Notes under the pieces: generated by a model
Database searches by the model: none
Seen by the model: the letters and a program-made list of their open reading frames with translations, nothing else
What the model was told of the DNA's origin: nothing
Origin: Prostheceraeus crozeri
Lineage: Eukaryota > Platyhelminthes > Polycladida > Euryleptidae
Reading direction: 5' to 3'
NCBI GenBank assembly: GCA_907163375.1
Contig: CAJQUW010003412.1
Coordinates: 38,463-102,462, forward strand
Length of the DNA stretch: 64,000 nucleotides
Part shown: one piece after another, positions 48,501-56,355 of the stretch
How the letters are laid out: the number at the start of each line of letters is the position of its first letter
How positions within the stretch are numbered: the first letter of the stretch is position 1
Translations under genes and position numbers: made by a program

Positions 48501-51500
48501 GTATAATAGTACTGATCGCACACACGTTTCGTACACTTTCGCTCTACACATTATTGGGATGTCTTTATTGCACAGCAGGCTGCTAAGATCCCTCCACTTC
48601 AACCATGCTGCCGAAATTCTGGACCCCACCGCCTTCTCTGCTCCTGCATCGCAGCTAAGCACATCACCCAAATAGCAGAACTCATGCACTTCCTCTACGG
48701 AGAGGCCGTCAAAGCTCAAGGAGTCGTCCTCTGGTATGTCATTGTGTCCCATGCAAGTCGGACAGCGAAAGTTTGCAATTCCTGTCACCTTTCGCAGACG
48801 AGCACATTTCCTGTGACACCATTTCTTACAGGAGACACAAAGGATGGAATTGACACCAACTCCCCTGCCACAGCACCCACAAGGCCACTTGCCAGACTGC
48901 TTCGCGTTTCGCACCTTCTTTCCTGTGACCATAATCTTTGTCTTCTGCATGTTCACTTTGAGACCACGTTCAAGGTCAGTCTTCCATCTGCAGAATAGCT
49001 CCTTTGCCTCACTCTTGGTCTCAGCCGTTAGTACCAGATCGTCCGCATAAAGTAACTCCCAGGGACCATCACCTTTGCATTCTTTGGTCGCCTCCTCCAT
49101 TACAATCAAGAAAAGTAACGGGCTCAGTGCTGAACCTTGATGGACACCGACACTGATCTGAAACTCTTCTGACATGCCTGCTAATGTCACCACTTTCGAG
49201 GATGTATGCTTGTATAGGGACATTACAGATGCTACGAGGTACTCGGGCACATTTTGCCGACGAAGTGCCCACTCAATAACTGCACGCGGCACTCGGTCAA
49301 AGGCCTTCTCCAAGTCCACAAATACATGAAACAACTTCTTTCGCACCTGCGTATACTTTTCTTGTACTTGACGTACAACAAAAATCGCATCAGTCGTCGA
49401 CTTCCCACTTGAGAACCCAAATTGGCGAGCATCCACTTGCACGAGCTTCTTAAGTCTCTCTTCGAGAACCTTTTCAAACAGCTTGAATCCATGTTCCAGA
49501 GGCCGAATGCCTCTGTACGATCCACAGTTCAGCGAGTCTCCTTTATCCTTGTACAATGGGATCGTCAGGCTTTTCTGCCAAGCTGTAGGAATTTCTTTCG
49601 ATTCCATAGCTTTCTGAAAGATGGGCGTCACCTCCTCAATATCCACCTCCTGCGCTCCTCTCATCAACTCTGCTGAAAGCCCTGACGGTCCAGGAGCTTT
49701 TCCTTTCTTCATGCTTCGAAGGGCCGCGCGTATTTCTTCCTTGGAAATTTCTTTAATGGGTCCTTTAGTTGCGTCGATTCCTTCAACGGCAAATTCGTTG
49801 CTCTCGTTCAGAGCTTGGAAAAATACTCCTTCCATCGTCTGCACACATCTTCTTCCCTCGTGAAAGTCTGTCCATTAACATCCTTGATGTATCTCCTCTG
49901 GTTAACATCCTTCCGATCCCTTTTCATCTGTTTCGCAACCTTGAACATTTTCTGCTGCATTTCTGCGGCGCTCAAATTCTCTCCCCAGGCCTTCCAAGCG
50001 GCTTGTCTGGAAATCACAACCTCCTTCTTTGCCAGTCGTGACTTATTTTTGTAAACTTCCCGATCAGCTTGACTTCTTGACTGCTGCCACCTTTTGTAAG
50101 CCATCTTTTTATCTTTTACTGCCTCTTGAACAGTCTCATTCCACCACCACGTCTCCCTTTGTATTTGTCTCTTTTTGCCTCTTGTTACTCCACAGACTTC
50201 TTCAGCTGTTTTCAGGATATTGTCCTGAAACTGATCCCATTCACCGTGCGTCCCCAACTATGTTCTTTGCCTCAGTCTCTCTTCAAACAGCTTTCTGTTT
50301 TCTTGATCACGAAGTTTCCAGACCTTAATCTTTCGTGCATTTATTCTCTTCCTCGGATGTTCAAAGCCCTTTCTCACTATATCCATGGCAAGTAGACGAT
50401 GCTGTGTTAGACATGCTTCGCCAGGAATTACTTTGCAATCCCGAACAGAAGCACATTCTTCTTTCTTCATCAGCATAAAATCAATTTGCATTCGACTGTC
50501 ACCACTTTTGTATGTTATCTTCTTTTCATCGTCCTTTGCGTATAGTGTATTTACAATCTTCATTTCATTCCCAAGGCAAAAATCGAGGATTCGTTAACCG
50601 TCTCTATTCCTTTCTCCGAACCCGAAAGGTCCCATGATCTCTTCGAAACCGAATCGGTTGCACCCTACATGACCGCTAAGATCCCCAGCTACAATTAGAG
50701 ATTCAGATTGGGCCACAGTCCACTCCGTCATCAAGATCTTCCCAGAAGCGATCTTTGTCCTCATCCGGTTTCCCACTTTGTGGGGCATACACCGAGAACA
50801 CGTGGGTCACCTTTTCTCCGAGGACCAAACTCAGCTTTATTGCTCTCGAACTCATCCGTTCCACTTGTAGTACGTGATCTACTAAGACATCTCTCACGAA
50901 TATGCCACCTCTTCCTTTCTTCTCTCCACTCCACCACAGCTTAAACCTCTCCGGTCCGTCACCAATGAATCGACATCCATTTCCCTTATACTGTGTCTCC
51001 TGTACACAACATATATCGATTCCTCTCCTGCCGAGCATCTCCACCACCTCTCTACTTCTTCCACACAGCGAACCTACGCTCACTGAACCGAATTTAAACA
51101 TTTGTTTCAACTCCCCGGAAGTTCTTAGCACCCCATGCCTACTTAAAGGCTGCCGGGCACTAGGGGCCAATTGATTTTGAGCCATCATTCATAATAGGTT
51201 TGGAGCAAAGTTTTTAGCGGTCGCATGCCCTTGCTGACACCAACCACGATTATTGGTCGTGGACCTAGCCTTTTCACATCAATGGATGAGAAGTACCTAC
51301 AAGGCAGCAGGATGTTGTCTTGATTTCCTTGCTGTTCCTCCCCCAAGCACTCACACGCTCGAAGCCGGTGACCTTGTTTAGAACAGCAGCAGTGCCTGCG
51401 TGGATGCCGTTGGTCTGCACCCCCTCCTATCTAGGCTTATTGAAAGGCGGCCGCACTCGCCTTGTCACAAGTCGTCATTGGGTCGTGAGAGGTTTTATAG

Positions 51501-54500
51501 CTTACAGCGTCTCCTGTCAGCTCCTCTCCCCTGATGAACTTGCCGCTATGGTCCGCGGCTGCTTATTTAATTCGCAGCTAACCTTCATTGCTGAAGGCCA
51601 TTCCACTATCCTCCACCTGTGGACGCGCCCCATACCAGTTGCTGTGGTTCCCCAAGGTGGGGGTGTTCATTTGCATCGTGCACCTGATGAAGTCTGTGAC
51701 GAAAATTTGTCAATAAACTGATGCATTTTGAGACTACGTTAATTTTTCTTTATCGTTAATATTATTGTTGATATCAATCTTCAGATTTACACACCTATAA
51801 CATGCGGCATGTCCTTTGAAATGAACAAAAGGAATTAACTTTCTGGATTTTCCTGTTTGAATGAAAGAAGTTTGTTTACACGATAAAAAGACTGCACATA
51901 CAAATTAGCTAAGTGAGATTACAAAATTTATATAAAATTGTTCTGTGTGTGATGTATTGACGAAGCATGAAAATCACTGAAATGCCTATCTGCGTCCTCC
52001 ATAAGATGTATGTCATCTGATAGAAGACGAAATTCTCTCTATCATCTATTTTTGTTCGCTGTGAGTGGACTTGTTCCTGTAAACTTATAGTACGTAAACT
52101 TGTGTTACCACATAAATATATACTTGCTCGTAGGGTACATAAAACAAAAGTAAACGAAATCAGTGCTGATACGCGAAATCAGCGCTAATACGCGAAATCA
52201 GAGCCGATACGCGAAATTGGCGAAATTTCGAAATCCGACCACTGATAACTGGTCAGACGGGCTCCTTTTTACATCGCAACTAGCTACGTAGGGGTCCCTT
52301 TTAGCATCAGAACTGGGAAGAGGGTACTTTTTTATCGCAACTAGGCGGAAAGGCCCTTTGTACATAAGACTGAAACGTAGAGCCTCGTTTTATATCACAG
52401 CTGTACGAACGTGCCTCAAGTTTAATACCATGTATTATATTAACATCAAATGATTTAGTAAGTCAGCAATGCTTGATATAATACAGGGTGCGGCAGAAAA
52501 ACCAAGTGTTTTTAATTACGCTATATTTCAGTACATATTGTAACAAAATAGAAATATCTTATGCATACATGTTCTTTGGATCATAGCATTTACGTTTTTG
52601 TCCATATTGGACATCAATTTCATATTTTTAGAAGTAGATTTTCTAACTTAAAATTATAGATAGCTCTTTCATGCACTTAATGAAATTATATCGGAGAAAA
52701 AACCTAATTGTTTTGAAAACAAAAGCTTTTAACATAATATTCATTTTTTGAAAATACAAATATCATGACAAGCAGAAATAACATCAAAATTACGAATGGA
52801 AAATAACATCACTCATGTGATGACCGTTCTCTTTAACGCAACAACGAAGACGCTCTTGAAAGTTAGTTTCGACTCGCTCAAGCATATTGACACCGACTGA
52901 TGCGATTTGATTCCTTATTGAATTCTTCAATTCATCGAGAGTGCAGGGTTTGTCCTTATAAACTAAGGACTTAAGCCAACCCCAAAGAAAGAAATCACAA
53001 ATCGATAAATCAGGCGAGCGAGGTGGCCATACAATGTCACCAGATTTGGAAATGAGTCGATTTGGGAACAGCTCACGAAGAACACTAATTGTTTTTGTAG
53101 CAGTATGTGCTGTTGCGCCATCTTGTTGAAACCAGAGAGATCGACGATTGAGACGGCGTCTTCTCAGCTCCGGGATGAGAAACGTTTTCACCATATTGAC
53201 GCAACGCTCAGATGTCACGGTTACCGTAACTCCTCCTTCTTCAAAGAAGTAAGGTCCGATGATGCCAAATCTTCCAACTGCACACCATACGGTCACCTTG
53301 GGGCTGTGTAAAGGTGTTTCATGAGTAAGCCGGGATTCTCCGATGACCAGTATCTGCAGTTTTGCTTATTGACAGAGCCATTAAGGTGGACGTGTGCTTC
53401 GTCACTCATCGCGATCTTCAAATCCTCATTTTCATAGAGAGCAAGCATGTCCTGTGCAAACTTCAATCGTTGGGGATAATCATTCGTGTTCAGTTCGTTT
53501 ACTATCGCCATTTTGTATGGATGAAAGTTAAGATCTTCATGCAAAATTCGTCTCATCGTTCGATCACTGATTCCCATTGCAACCGCTTGCCTTCTAACTG
53601 ACCGGTCCGGACTTCGCTCCACCGCTTCTCTGACTCTGTCAATATTCTGTTGAGTCCGCACTTCACGCATTCGCCCTGGTGGTGTTTTCTTCAATAGCGA
53701 TCCTTGCGTACGAAGATTATTCACCCATCTTAAGATGGTGTCCCGAGAAGGCACTGAATCATTTCTATTGATATTGAAGTAGCGGCGGAACTCACGCTGG
53801 ACAGTGGTCACAGATTCATTGCATTTTACGAAAGTGTCGTACACAAAGATGCGATGTTCTAAAGTCCAATCAGTCATTCTCTCAGACTTGTTGCTGTTAA
53901 TGGTTCTTCAAGTTTGCGTGAACTGTTTTAAAACTGTTAATTTCTAACGTTTATTGACATTCAAGATATCGATTGAATCTTGATCACTATGCATAATAAA
54001 GTGAATGTGTTAAAAGCTTTTGTTTTCAAAGCACTTAGGTTCTTACTGTAACATAGTTTCATTAAGTGCAGAAAAGGGGAAAATGACTATAATTATTAAG
54101 TTAAATAAACTGCTACAAAAAATAATAAATTCTGGTACAATGTGGACAAAAACGTAAATGCTATGACCTAAAGAACACATTGACATCAGTTATTTCTATT
54201 TTATTTCTAAATGTAATGAGATACAGCGAAATTAAAAACACTTGGTTTTTCTGCCGCACCCTATATTTGTAGGAAGCTGAAATTTTGAAAACAACAAGCT
54301 CTTTCTGTGTAAAATGATGCAATCGAGCTTGTTAGTGCTAGAAAATGTTACAAATTCAATCAATTACATGCATTGGTTGGTTCACTTAGGCACCTGATTT
54401 GATGAACGCAAACTGACGCATATCTTAAATATTTTTTGAAGAAAATATTGAAATTCCTATTCTTTGCATTAAGACAATTCATGTTGTTCAACCTCCCGGG

Positions 54501-55645
54501 TAAAGAAAAGTTACAGGTCTCGAAGTGATAAAATCTATGTAAAGTAACTTGCGACGGGAATTCGGCGTCGTGCGCTTTCTGAGGTCGATAGTGTAGCGTT
54601 GTTAGCAGCTTGAATAATTTTTATCATTTCGATACATTTTTTCTTCCCCGGGGAGTTTGGACAGCATGAATTGTTTTAATGCAAGCTGTAATACCGGTAC
54701 CTGGTCAATTATGTGAACAATTTCTATTCTCCCTAAATCGCCCTGAATCGACCTTTCGACAAATAGAAAATTCAACAAAACATGCTCATTGCATTGATGT
54801 GCAATTTTGTGCATGCAGGAATATATACCAATACAATGTTCTGATGAGATACCCATTTACAGAGATTTGAATTTATTGAGTAAAAATACTCAATCTATCA
54901 GGTTTGGAGTATTTTTTTCTTCAGTAAACTTGTAATAATTTATTTTGGTGAATACCGTCATGTCTATTACAGTATATTGCTATTTATCCCACTTTTCCCA
55001 CTAGCCGTATTTCTATAATTGCACTAATATTTGATTCGAATGGAATCCATGTAAGTGAATATCGTTATTTAAATCAACATCATTAATACATTATTTTTAA
55101 ATATACCTTAATTAGTATTTAAACTCCATAAAAATGATGTTTCGTCAGCTCCCAATGTCACTTTCAAAACTCATCAAATTTCGCCCGTAAATATGCCGGC
55201 CATCCTGTAAGTTTTTATTCCTCGTACATAGTAACAGAACAAGCATACTGACAATTCGAAAAAATCCATTGTGCTGTGGAACATGTAGGTGTATTTGTAA
55301 TGACTGACGAATCCTATCATTCATATTGTTGACTTTAACTCAGCTATGTTTGACTTAAACTAACATAATGTAATTTTCTTTACAGTTATCTGCTATGTCG
55401 TCGGCTTAACGTATCAGAAGGTGAGCACCTCTCAACTACTTCTTTATCTCAACATGGAAGAAGAAGAATTGGCTACTGTTCTCGAGCAGCAGCAGTGGCA
55501 ACAACGCCAGGATGGATATGTGTTCATAACGAATCATGAAGAAAATATCAAATCTAAGAACATCAAAGAAAAGATAAATTTCTCCAGTATAAGTCGGATT
55601 CGATCCACATTTTTATCTCCTCGTGACATTTCATCCGGAAATTGA
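30451..55645 (+). CDS. EIF3K: Translation initiation factor 3 subunit K (five coding exons)
   Basis: eIF3k is a small PCI/HAM- and winged-helix-containing subunit of the cytoplasmic eIF3 complex, which loads mRNA and initiator tRNA on the 40S ribosome. Exons 30451-30515, 39232-39330, 39399-39594, 42907-42973 and 55386-55645 join in exact phase into 687 nt (228 residues; vertebrate proteins have 218). Landmarks: [82 protein letters not shown], and a C-terminal winged-helix segment with [14 protein letters not shown]. The last 15 residues, rich in S and R, are divergent. The introns are 8.7, 0.07, 3.3 and 12.4 kb. Introns 1 and 4 are packed with transposons, yet every coding exon and splice site is intact. 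Recognition is secure, from several conserved blocks in order. Confidence 0.97.
32464..32537 (+). tRNA. tRNA-Thr(AGU)-like gene, copy 1
   Basis: A 74-nt cloverleaf. The D stem GCTC/GAGC and T stem GTAGG/CCTAC with loop TTCGAAT are perfect. The 7-nt anticodon loop CTAGTTA reads AGT. A-box TAGCTCAGTTGG and B-box GGTTCGAATCC are present, and a TTTT Pol III terminator lies at 32541-32544. Oddities: the 5' acceptor strand has one extra base (a bulged C, or a C.C mismatch with a 3-nt linker), pair 27-43 is C.T, and position 37 is T rather than a purine. It may be a variant, a pseudogene or the head of a SINE. Confidence 0.7.
32762..32835 (+). tRNA. tRNA-Thr(AGU)-like gene, copy 2
   Basis: Identical in sequence to copy 1, including the bulged acceptor stem and the downstream TTTT. 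Confidence 0.7.
33066..33139 (+). tRNA. tRNA-Thr(AGU)-like gene, copy 3
   Basis: Differs from copies 1 and 2 by one T to C change in the A box (CGCAGCTCAG), which would replace the nearly universal T8/T9-region base. All stems are otherwise retained. Confidence 0.65.
33712..34511. mobile_element. 800-bp non-autonomous hAT element
   Basis: Terminal inverted repeats CAGAGTTGGAACCGGT, perfect over 16 bp. ACCGGT-type subterminal repeats lie at both ends. The 8-bp target duplication is GCTCTTGG / GCTCTGGG with one mismatch (33704-33711, 34512-34519). Internal open frames (for example minus-strand 34150-34341) are not recognisable. Lies in EIF3K intron 1. Confidence 0.82.
35071..35341 (+). pseudogene. 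Penelope-like GIY-YIG endonuclease fragment
   Basis: The frame from 35071 gives [18 protein letters not shown] then R.F..R..EHRR, the core of a GIY-YIG nuclease as found at the C-terminus of Penelope-like retroelements. Near 35207 the frame shifts and continues [10 protein letters not shown] and [12 protein letters not shown], ending at TGA 35339-35341. About 60-90 nt further is GGGTCGGGACCCGAAA, a stem followed by GAAA that resembles element 3' ends. The RT part is absent. Confidence 0.7.
35520..37248 (+). mobile_element. Mariner-type transposon with about 182-bp inverted repeats
   Basis: Flanked by TA (35518-35519, 37249-37250). The ends begin CGTGGTGTGATC and continue as inverted repeats of about 182 bp (35520-35701 and 37066-37248) with few differences. 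Total 1729 bp. Inserted in EIF3K intron 1, about 180 bp past the GIY-YIG fragment. Confidence 0.9.
35841..37015 (+). pseudogene. Mariner-family transposase, one frameshift
   Basis: N-terminal helix-turn-helix ([24 protein letters not shown]), GRP-type linker (VGRPQE), then the DDE domain: LTEDEAPLS (first acid), [10 protein letters not shown] (second), [15 protein letters not shown] (third). The spacing from the second to third Asp is 36 because of two extra residues after YDNA; classical mariner has 34. Near 36785 the frame shifts, and the family's C-terminal helix continues in another frame ([13 protein letters not shown] to 37015). The GGDEW-type motif before the first catalytic Asp is also altered. 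Probably inactive. Confidence 0.82.
37515..39017. mobile_element. GC-tipped hAT-like non-autonomous element
   Basis: The left end CATGGCTTCGGAGCCG and the inverted right end CAGGGTTTCGGAGCCG match at 14 of 16 positions. Both are followed within 40 bp by CCACGGCTCCGG. The flanks CCACTATC and CCTTTATC agree at 6 of 8 positions, a plausible decayed target duplication. The interior holds a C-rich tract (37590-37615) and a perfect hairpin at 38339. No transposase recognised. Confidence 0.45.
38339..38377 (+). repeat. Perfect 17-bp hairpin
   Basis: Arms 38339-38355 and 38361-38377 are exact inverted copies with a 5-nt TCGTG loop. It lies inside the hAT-like element. Confidence 0.9.
39232..39330 (+). 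CDS. EIF3K: EIF3K exon 2
   Basis: Acceptor TATTGCAG, donor GTAAGT. 99 nt encode the [19 protein letters not shown] helix and the [14 protein letters not shown] segment. Confidence 0.97.
39399..39594 (+). CDS. EIF3K: EIF3K exon 3
   Basis: Acceptor TATTTCAG, donor GTAAGT. It follows a very small 68-bp intron. The exon holds the most conserved block, [20 protein letters not shown], and ends in QFQRFW. Confidence 0.98.
39595..42906 (+). other. EIF3K intron 3
   Basis: No coding content or complete transposon recognised. AGGGTAGCTGTTTGA is duplicated at about 41317 and 41397. A GC-richer patch at 41750-41890 and another at 42240-42320 look like repeat fragments. Confidence 0.55.
42907..42973 (+). 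CDS. EIF3K: EIF3K exon 4
   Basis: Acceptor CATCTTCCAG, donor GTAAGT. 22 codons plus T: the [17 protein letters not shown] segment, equivalent to NMDLLEGITGFEDSVRK in vertebrates. Confidence 0.95.
44197..44339 (+). repeat. Minisatellite, left half (about five units of 28-30 bp)
   Basis: Degenerate units of the type GAGGGGTCCCTTTACATCGC then AACTAG or AACTGG. The array is cut at 44339 by a transposon and resumes at 52245. Confidence 0.85.
44450..46472 (-). mobile_element. Complete 2023-bp hAT transposon
   Basis: 21-bp terminal inverted repeats beginning CARAGCCCGGAACTTCAGG with a single mismatch. The 8-bp target duplication ATTATAAT is perfect (44442-44449, 46473-46480). GGCATTT and GGCACTAAAA subterminal repeats are dense at both ends. 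It encodes one uninterrupted transposase on the minus strand. Structure and coding are both intact, so this is the best candidate for a recently active element in the window. Confidence 0.95.
44555..46063 (-). CDS. hAT transposase with BED-type (CGGBP1-like) finger, intact
   Basis: It cuts and pastes its element in the nucleus. From ATG 46061-46063 it is 502 residues; an ATG 17 codons upstream (46114) is less likely because the [12 protein letters not shown] start is typical of this lineage. Residues about 35-60 hold a C2H2 BED finger ([21 protein letters not shown]). The hAT catalytic fold follows: [11 protein letters not shown] (first Asp), FVTDAAPYM (second Asp), the [12 protein letters not shown] insertion-domain motif, TRWGTW, and [14 protein letters not shown] (Glu and dimerisation region) near the C-terminus. 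No stop or frameshift. No intron is needed. A domesticated host gene is unlikely because it is bounded by terminal repeats and a target duplication. Confidence 0.93.
   Translation of the reverse strand: MPKERATAQQRLMNFIKEFGEEIFSSDGSILFCKICDKAVNYEKKYFVTQHLAGGRHSSLAAKRSKEKSSTITSLLKPALQAVGKQSQFSLDLCNAFVSSSIPLWKLENPALKDFLRKYTKENVPSESSIRKNYIDVVYQQRMEMIRTAVSENYIWCSIDEMTDATGRYVVNVVIGTLDVHHSSKIFLLACETVDKTNSSTISQVFTNALVLLWPNGVQHNRVLLFVTDAAPYMKKAGRALKILFPSMLHVTCLAHAFHRIADEIRRLFPDVDALIANAKKIFLKAPRRVQMLKTVAPNLQMPPQPVITRWGTWISASLYYSKNFEEFKSVIEELDENESASIAITKNLIQKHSVKQELAYIATHFAVLPDGIQFLEKQNEPLVSMLNQVDDLRQQLMSATGNRGEAIRAKCESVIASNPDLHVLRAVSATLQGEIQDNATTCNIKMTPEIMVCFKFAPITSVDVERSFSTLKNILSDRRESLSFENLKKLLIIACNPMQNL
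46935..47912 (+). pseudogene. Coiled-coil hAT-like transposase, C-terminal remnant
   Basis: About 325 codons corresponding to the last 40 percent of the 21.0-kb transposase. They run from the [20 protein letters not shown] helix through [20 protein letters not shown], a better-conserved hAT ER.FS block than in the other copy. A roughly 150-residue Glu/Lys/Arg-rich coiled coil ends at TGA 47910-47912. The finger and the first two acidic sites are missing. Upstream, frames at 46687-46938 do not give them, though an acceptor-like CTTCTCAG lies at 46924-46931. Opposite in strand to the younger hAT element inserted next to it. Confidence 0.75.
48096..51188 (-). pseudogene. RTE-type endonuclease-reverse transcriptase, disrupted
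   Basis: Apurinic endonuclease: [46 protein letters not shown], and [10 protein letters not shown] where SDH is usual. [65 protein letters not shown], then the RTE C-terminal [11 protein letters not shown] and [10 protein letters not shown]. Between the palm and the C-terminal region lies an extra Cys/His cluster of PHD-like spacing ([23 protein letters not shown]). Frameshifts near 50720, 50590 and 49820 and an in-frame TAG near 50259 break the gene into five pieces, so this copy is dead. Residues are otherwise well kept. Confidence 0.88.
51190..51720 (-). other. GC-rich 5' region of the RTE-type LINE
   Basis: No long frame continues upstream of the endonuclease start. The sequence is GC-rich with several local inverted repeats. 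On the plus strand, 51684-51704 reads CTGATGA, a 3-bp stem (GTC/GAC) and GAAA, reminiscent of a hammerhead core. Whether this belongs to the LINE, or to an older neighbouring repeat on the other strand, is not resolved. Confidence 0.4.
52245..52412 (+). repeat. Minisatellite, right half (about five units)
   Basis: Continuation of the 44.2-kb array with the same CCCTTTTACATCGCAACTAG unit. The first 8 bp are the duplicated target ATAACTGG. Confidence 0.85.
52484..54263 (-). mobile_element. Mariner-like transposon (1780 bp) with about 255-bp inverted repeats
   Basis: Flanked by TA (52482-52483, 54264-54265). The ends read CAGGGTGCGGCAG on the left and, inverted, TAGGGTGCGGCAG on the right. Similarity between the arms continues to about 52738 and 54009, ending around AAACAAAAGCTTTTAACA. 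The transposase is on the minus strand. Lies in EIF3K intron 4, just outside the minisatellite. Confidence 0.9.
52790..53877 (-). pseudogene. Mariner-like (long-spacing DDD) transposase, one frameshift
   Basis: Starts at ATG 53877 with [18 protein letters not shown], two helix-turn-helix regions ([15 protein letters not shown], and [18 protein letters not shown]), then [10 protein letters not shown] (first Asp), [11 protein letters not shown] (second) and [18 protein letters not shown] (third). There are 41 residues between the second and third Asp, longer than mariner (34) or Tc1. A one-base shift near 53325 splits the protein between KHLYTAPR (wrong frame) and [11 protein letters not shown]. 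Only this lesion is apparent. Confidence 0.87.
55386..55645 (+). CDS. EIF3K: EIF3K exon 5 (stop codon)
   Basis: Acceptor TTCTTTACAG; 86 codons after completing the split Phe, to TGA 55643-55645. The GTGAGC after TYQK looks like a donor, but translation continues in frame into the conserved winged-helix end, so it is not used. Confidence 0.95.
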
Positions 55646-56030
55646 CGATATTCTGCGCATTGATTTTGTTGATGAAAATACATGGTGCAAATGCAATATG
55701 TCTTTTTCATAAAAAGATCATCCACATGGAGTAACGAAATACTCGCTAAATGTTGAATGCCGAGCGATTAAATGTAGTGTACAACACAAGCACTGTGCTG
55801 AATATCATAAAAAAGCAGGGATCACAATTACGCAATAATGCATTCATTACTTAACATAAATCATCAATATAAATTACTCGGAATCAATTATTATTCATCA
55901 CTTTCAACACATCGATCGCTCTATGGATAGATAGGGTAACGGGTATAGTAATCTCGGTGAATTAATACAGTAAGATCTCTCCGAGATCAGCGTTGGCTCA
56001 GTTGGCTTGGAGAATGGAGTGTGCCACTCA

Positions 56031-56036
56031 AATAAA
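56031..56036 (+). promoter_or_regulatory. Candidate EIF3K poly(A) signal
   Basis: AATAAA, 385 nt past the EIF3K stop codon and upstream of the next transposon. Plausible by position only. Confidence 0.35.
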
Positions 56037-56355
56037 CATAAAGGATCGATGCTTTGGATTGTTCCAGAATGTGCTAAGTATTATTTTAAAATAATTCTGT
56101 TTGTAGTTAAGGAGAAATAAGAGCAGAAAGTTCGACGCGGCCGGTGCGTTCCAACCAGAGACTTGACAAATTGACGGAATAAGTCAGCCTCCTATTGCAG
56201 GACCCGAATAAGTTCTGAAGGGTCCTGAGACGAAAGGAATGCTACGATTCATACCGACGCGTGCAGCAAACGGATCTCTGGAGATCATCTCCTCATAGAA
56301 TGACGCAAAAAATCGGTGTTATATGATGATCCCTCATTGCTGACCGAAGAATGTA

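Larger units (their letters stand above)
48069..51720 (-). mobile_element. RTE-type LINE, nearly full length
   Basis: On the minus strand it runs from a GC-rich 5' region (about 51190-51720) through an AP endonuclease and reverse transcriptase to a 3' end made of AAGTG repeats (near 48075-48090). This is the short-repeat tail expected of RTE-like elements, not poly(A). Its base composition is clearly richer in GC than the flanks. Boundaries are approximate because no clear target duplication was found. Confidence 0.82.
44340..52244. mobile_element. Composite hAT-like element hosting two later insertions
   Basis: Terminal inverted repeats CAGTGGTCGGATT (13 bp perfect) with TACGCGAAAT subterminal repeats, at least three at each end. 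The 8-bp target duplication ATAACTGG is perfect (44332-44339, 52245-52252). Removing the hAT element (44450-46472) and the LINE (about 48069-51720) leaves about 2.2 kb. This carries only the C-terminal part of a coiled-coil hAT-like transposase, so the host element was already internally deleted or has decayed. It sits inside a minisatellite in EIF3K intron 4. Confidence 0.85.

Noticed and set aside
55415-55426. GTGAGC after TYQK as a splice donor in EIF3K
   Set aside because: The downstream in-frame sequence matches the conserved eIF3k C-terminus, so the exon continues.
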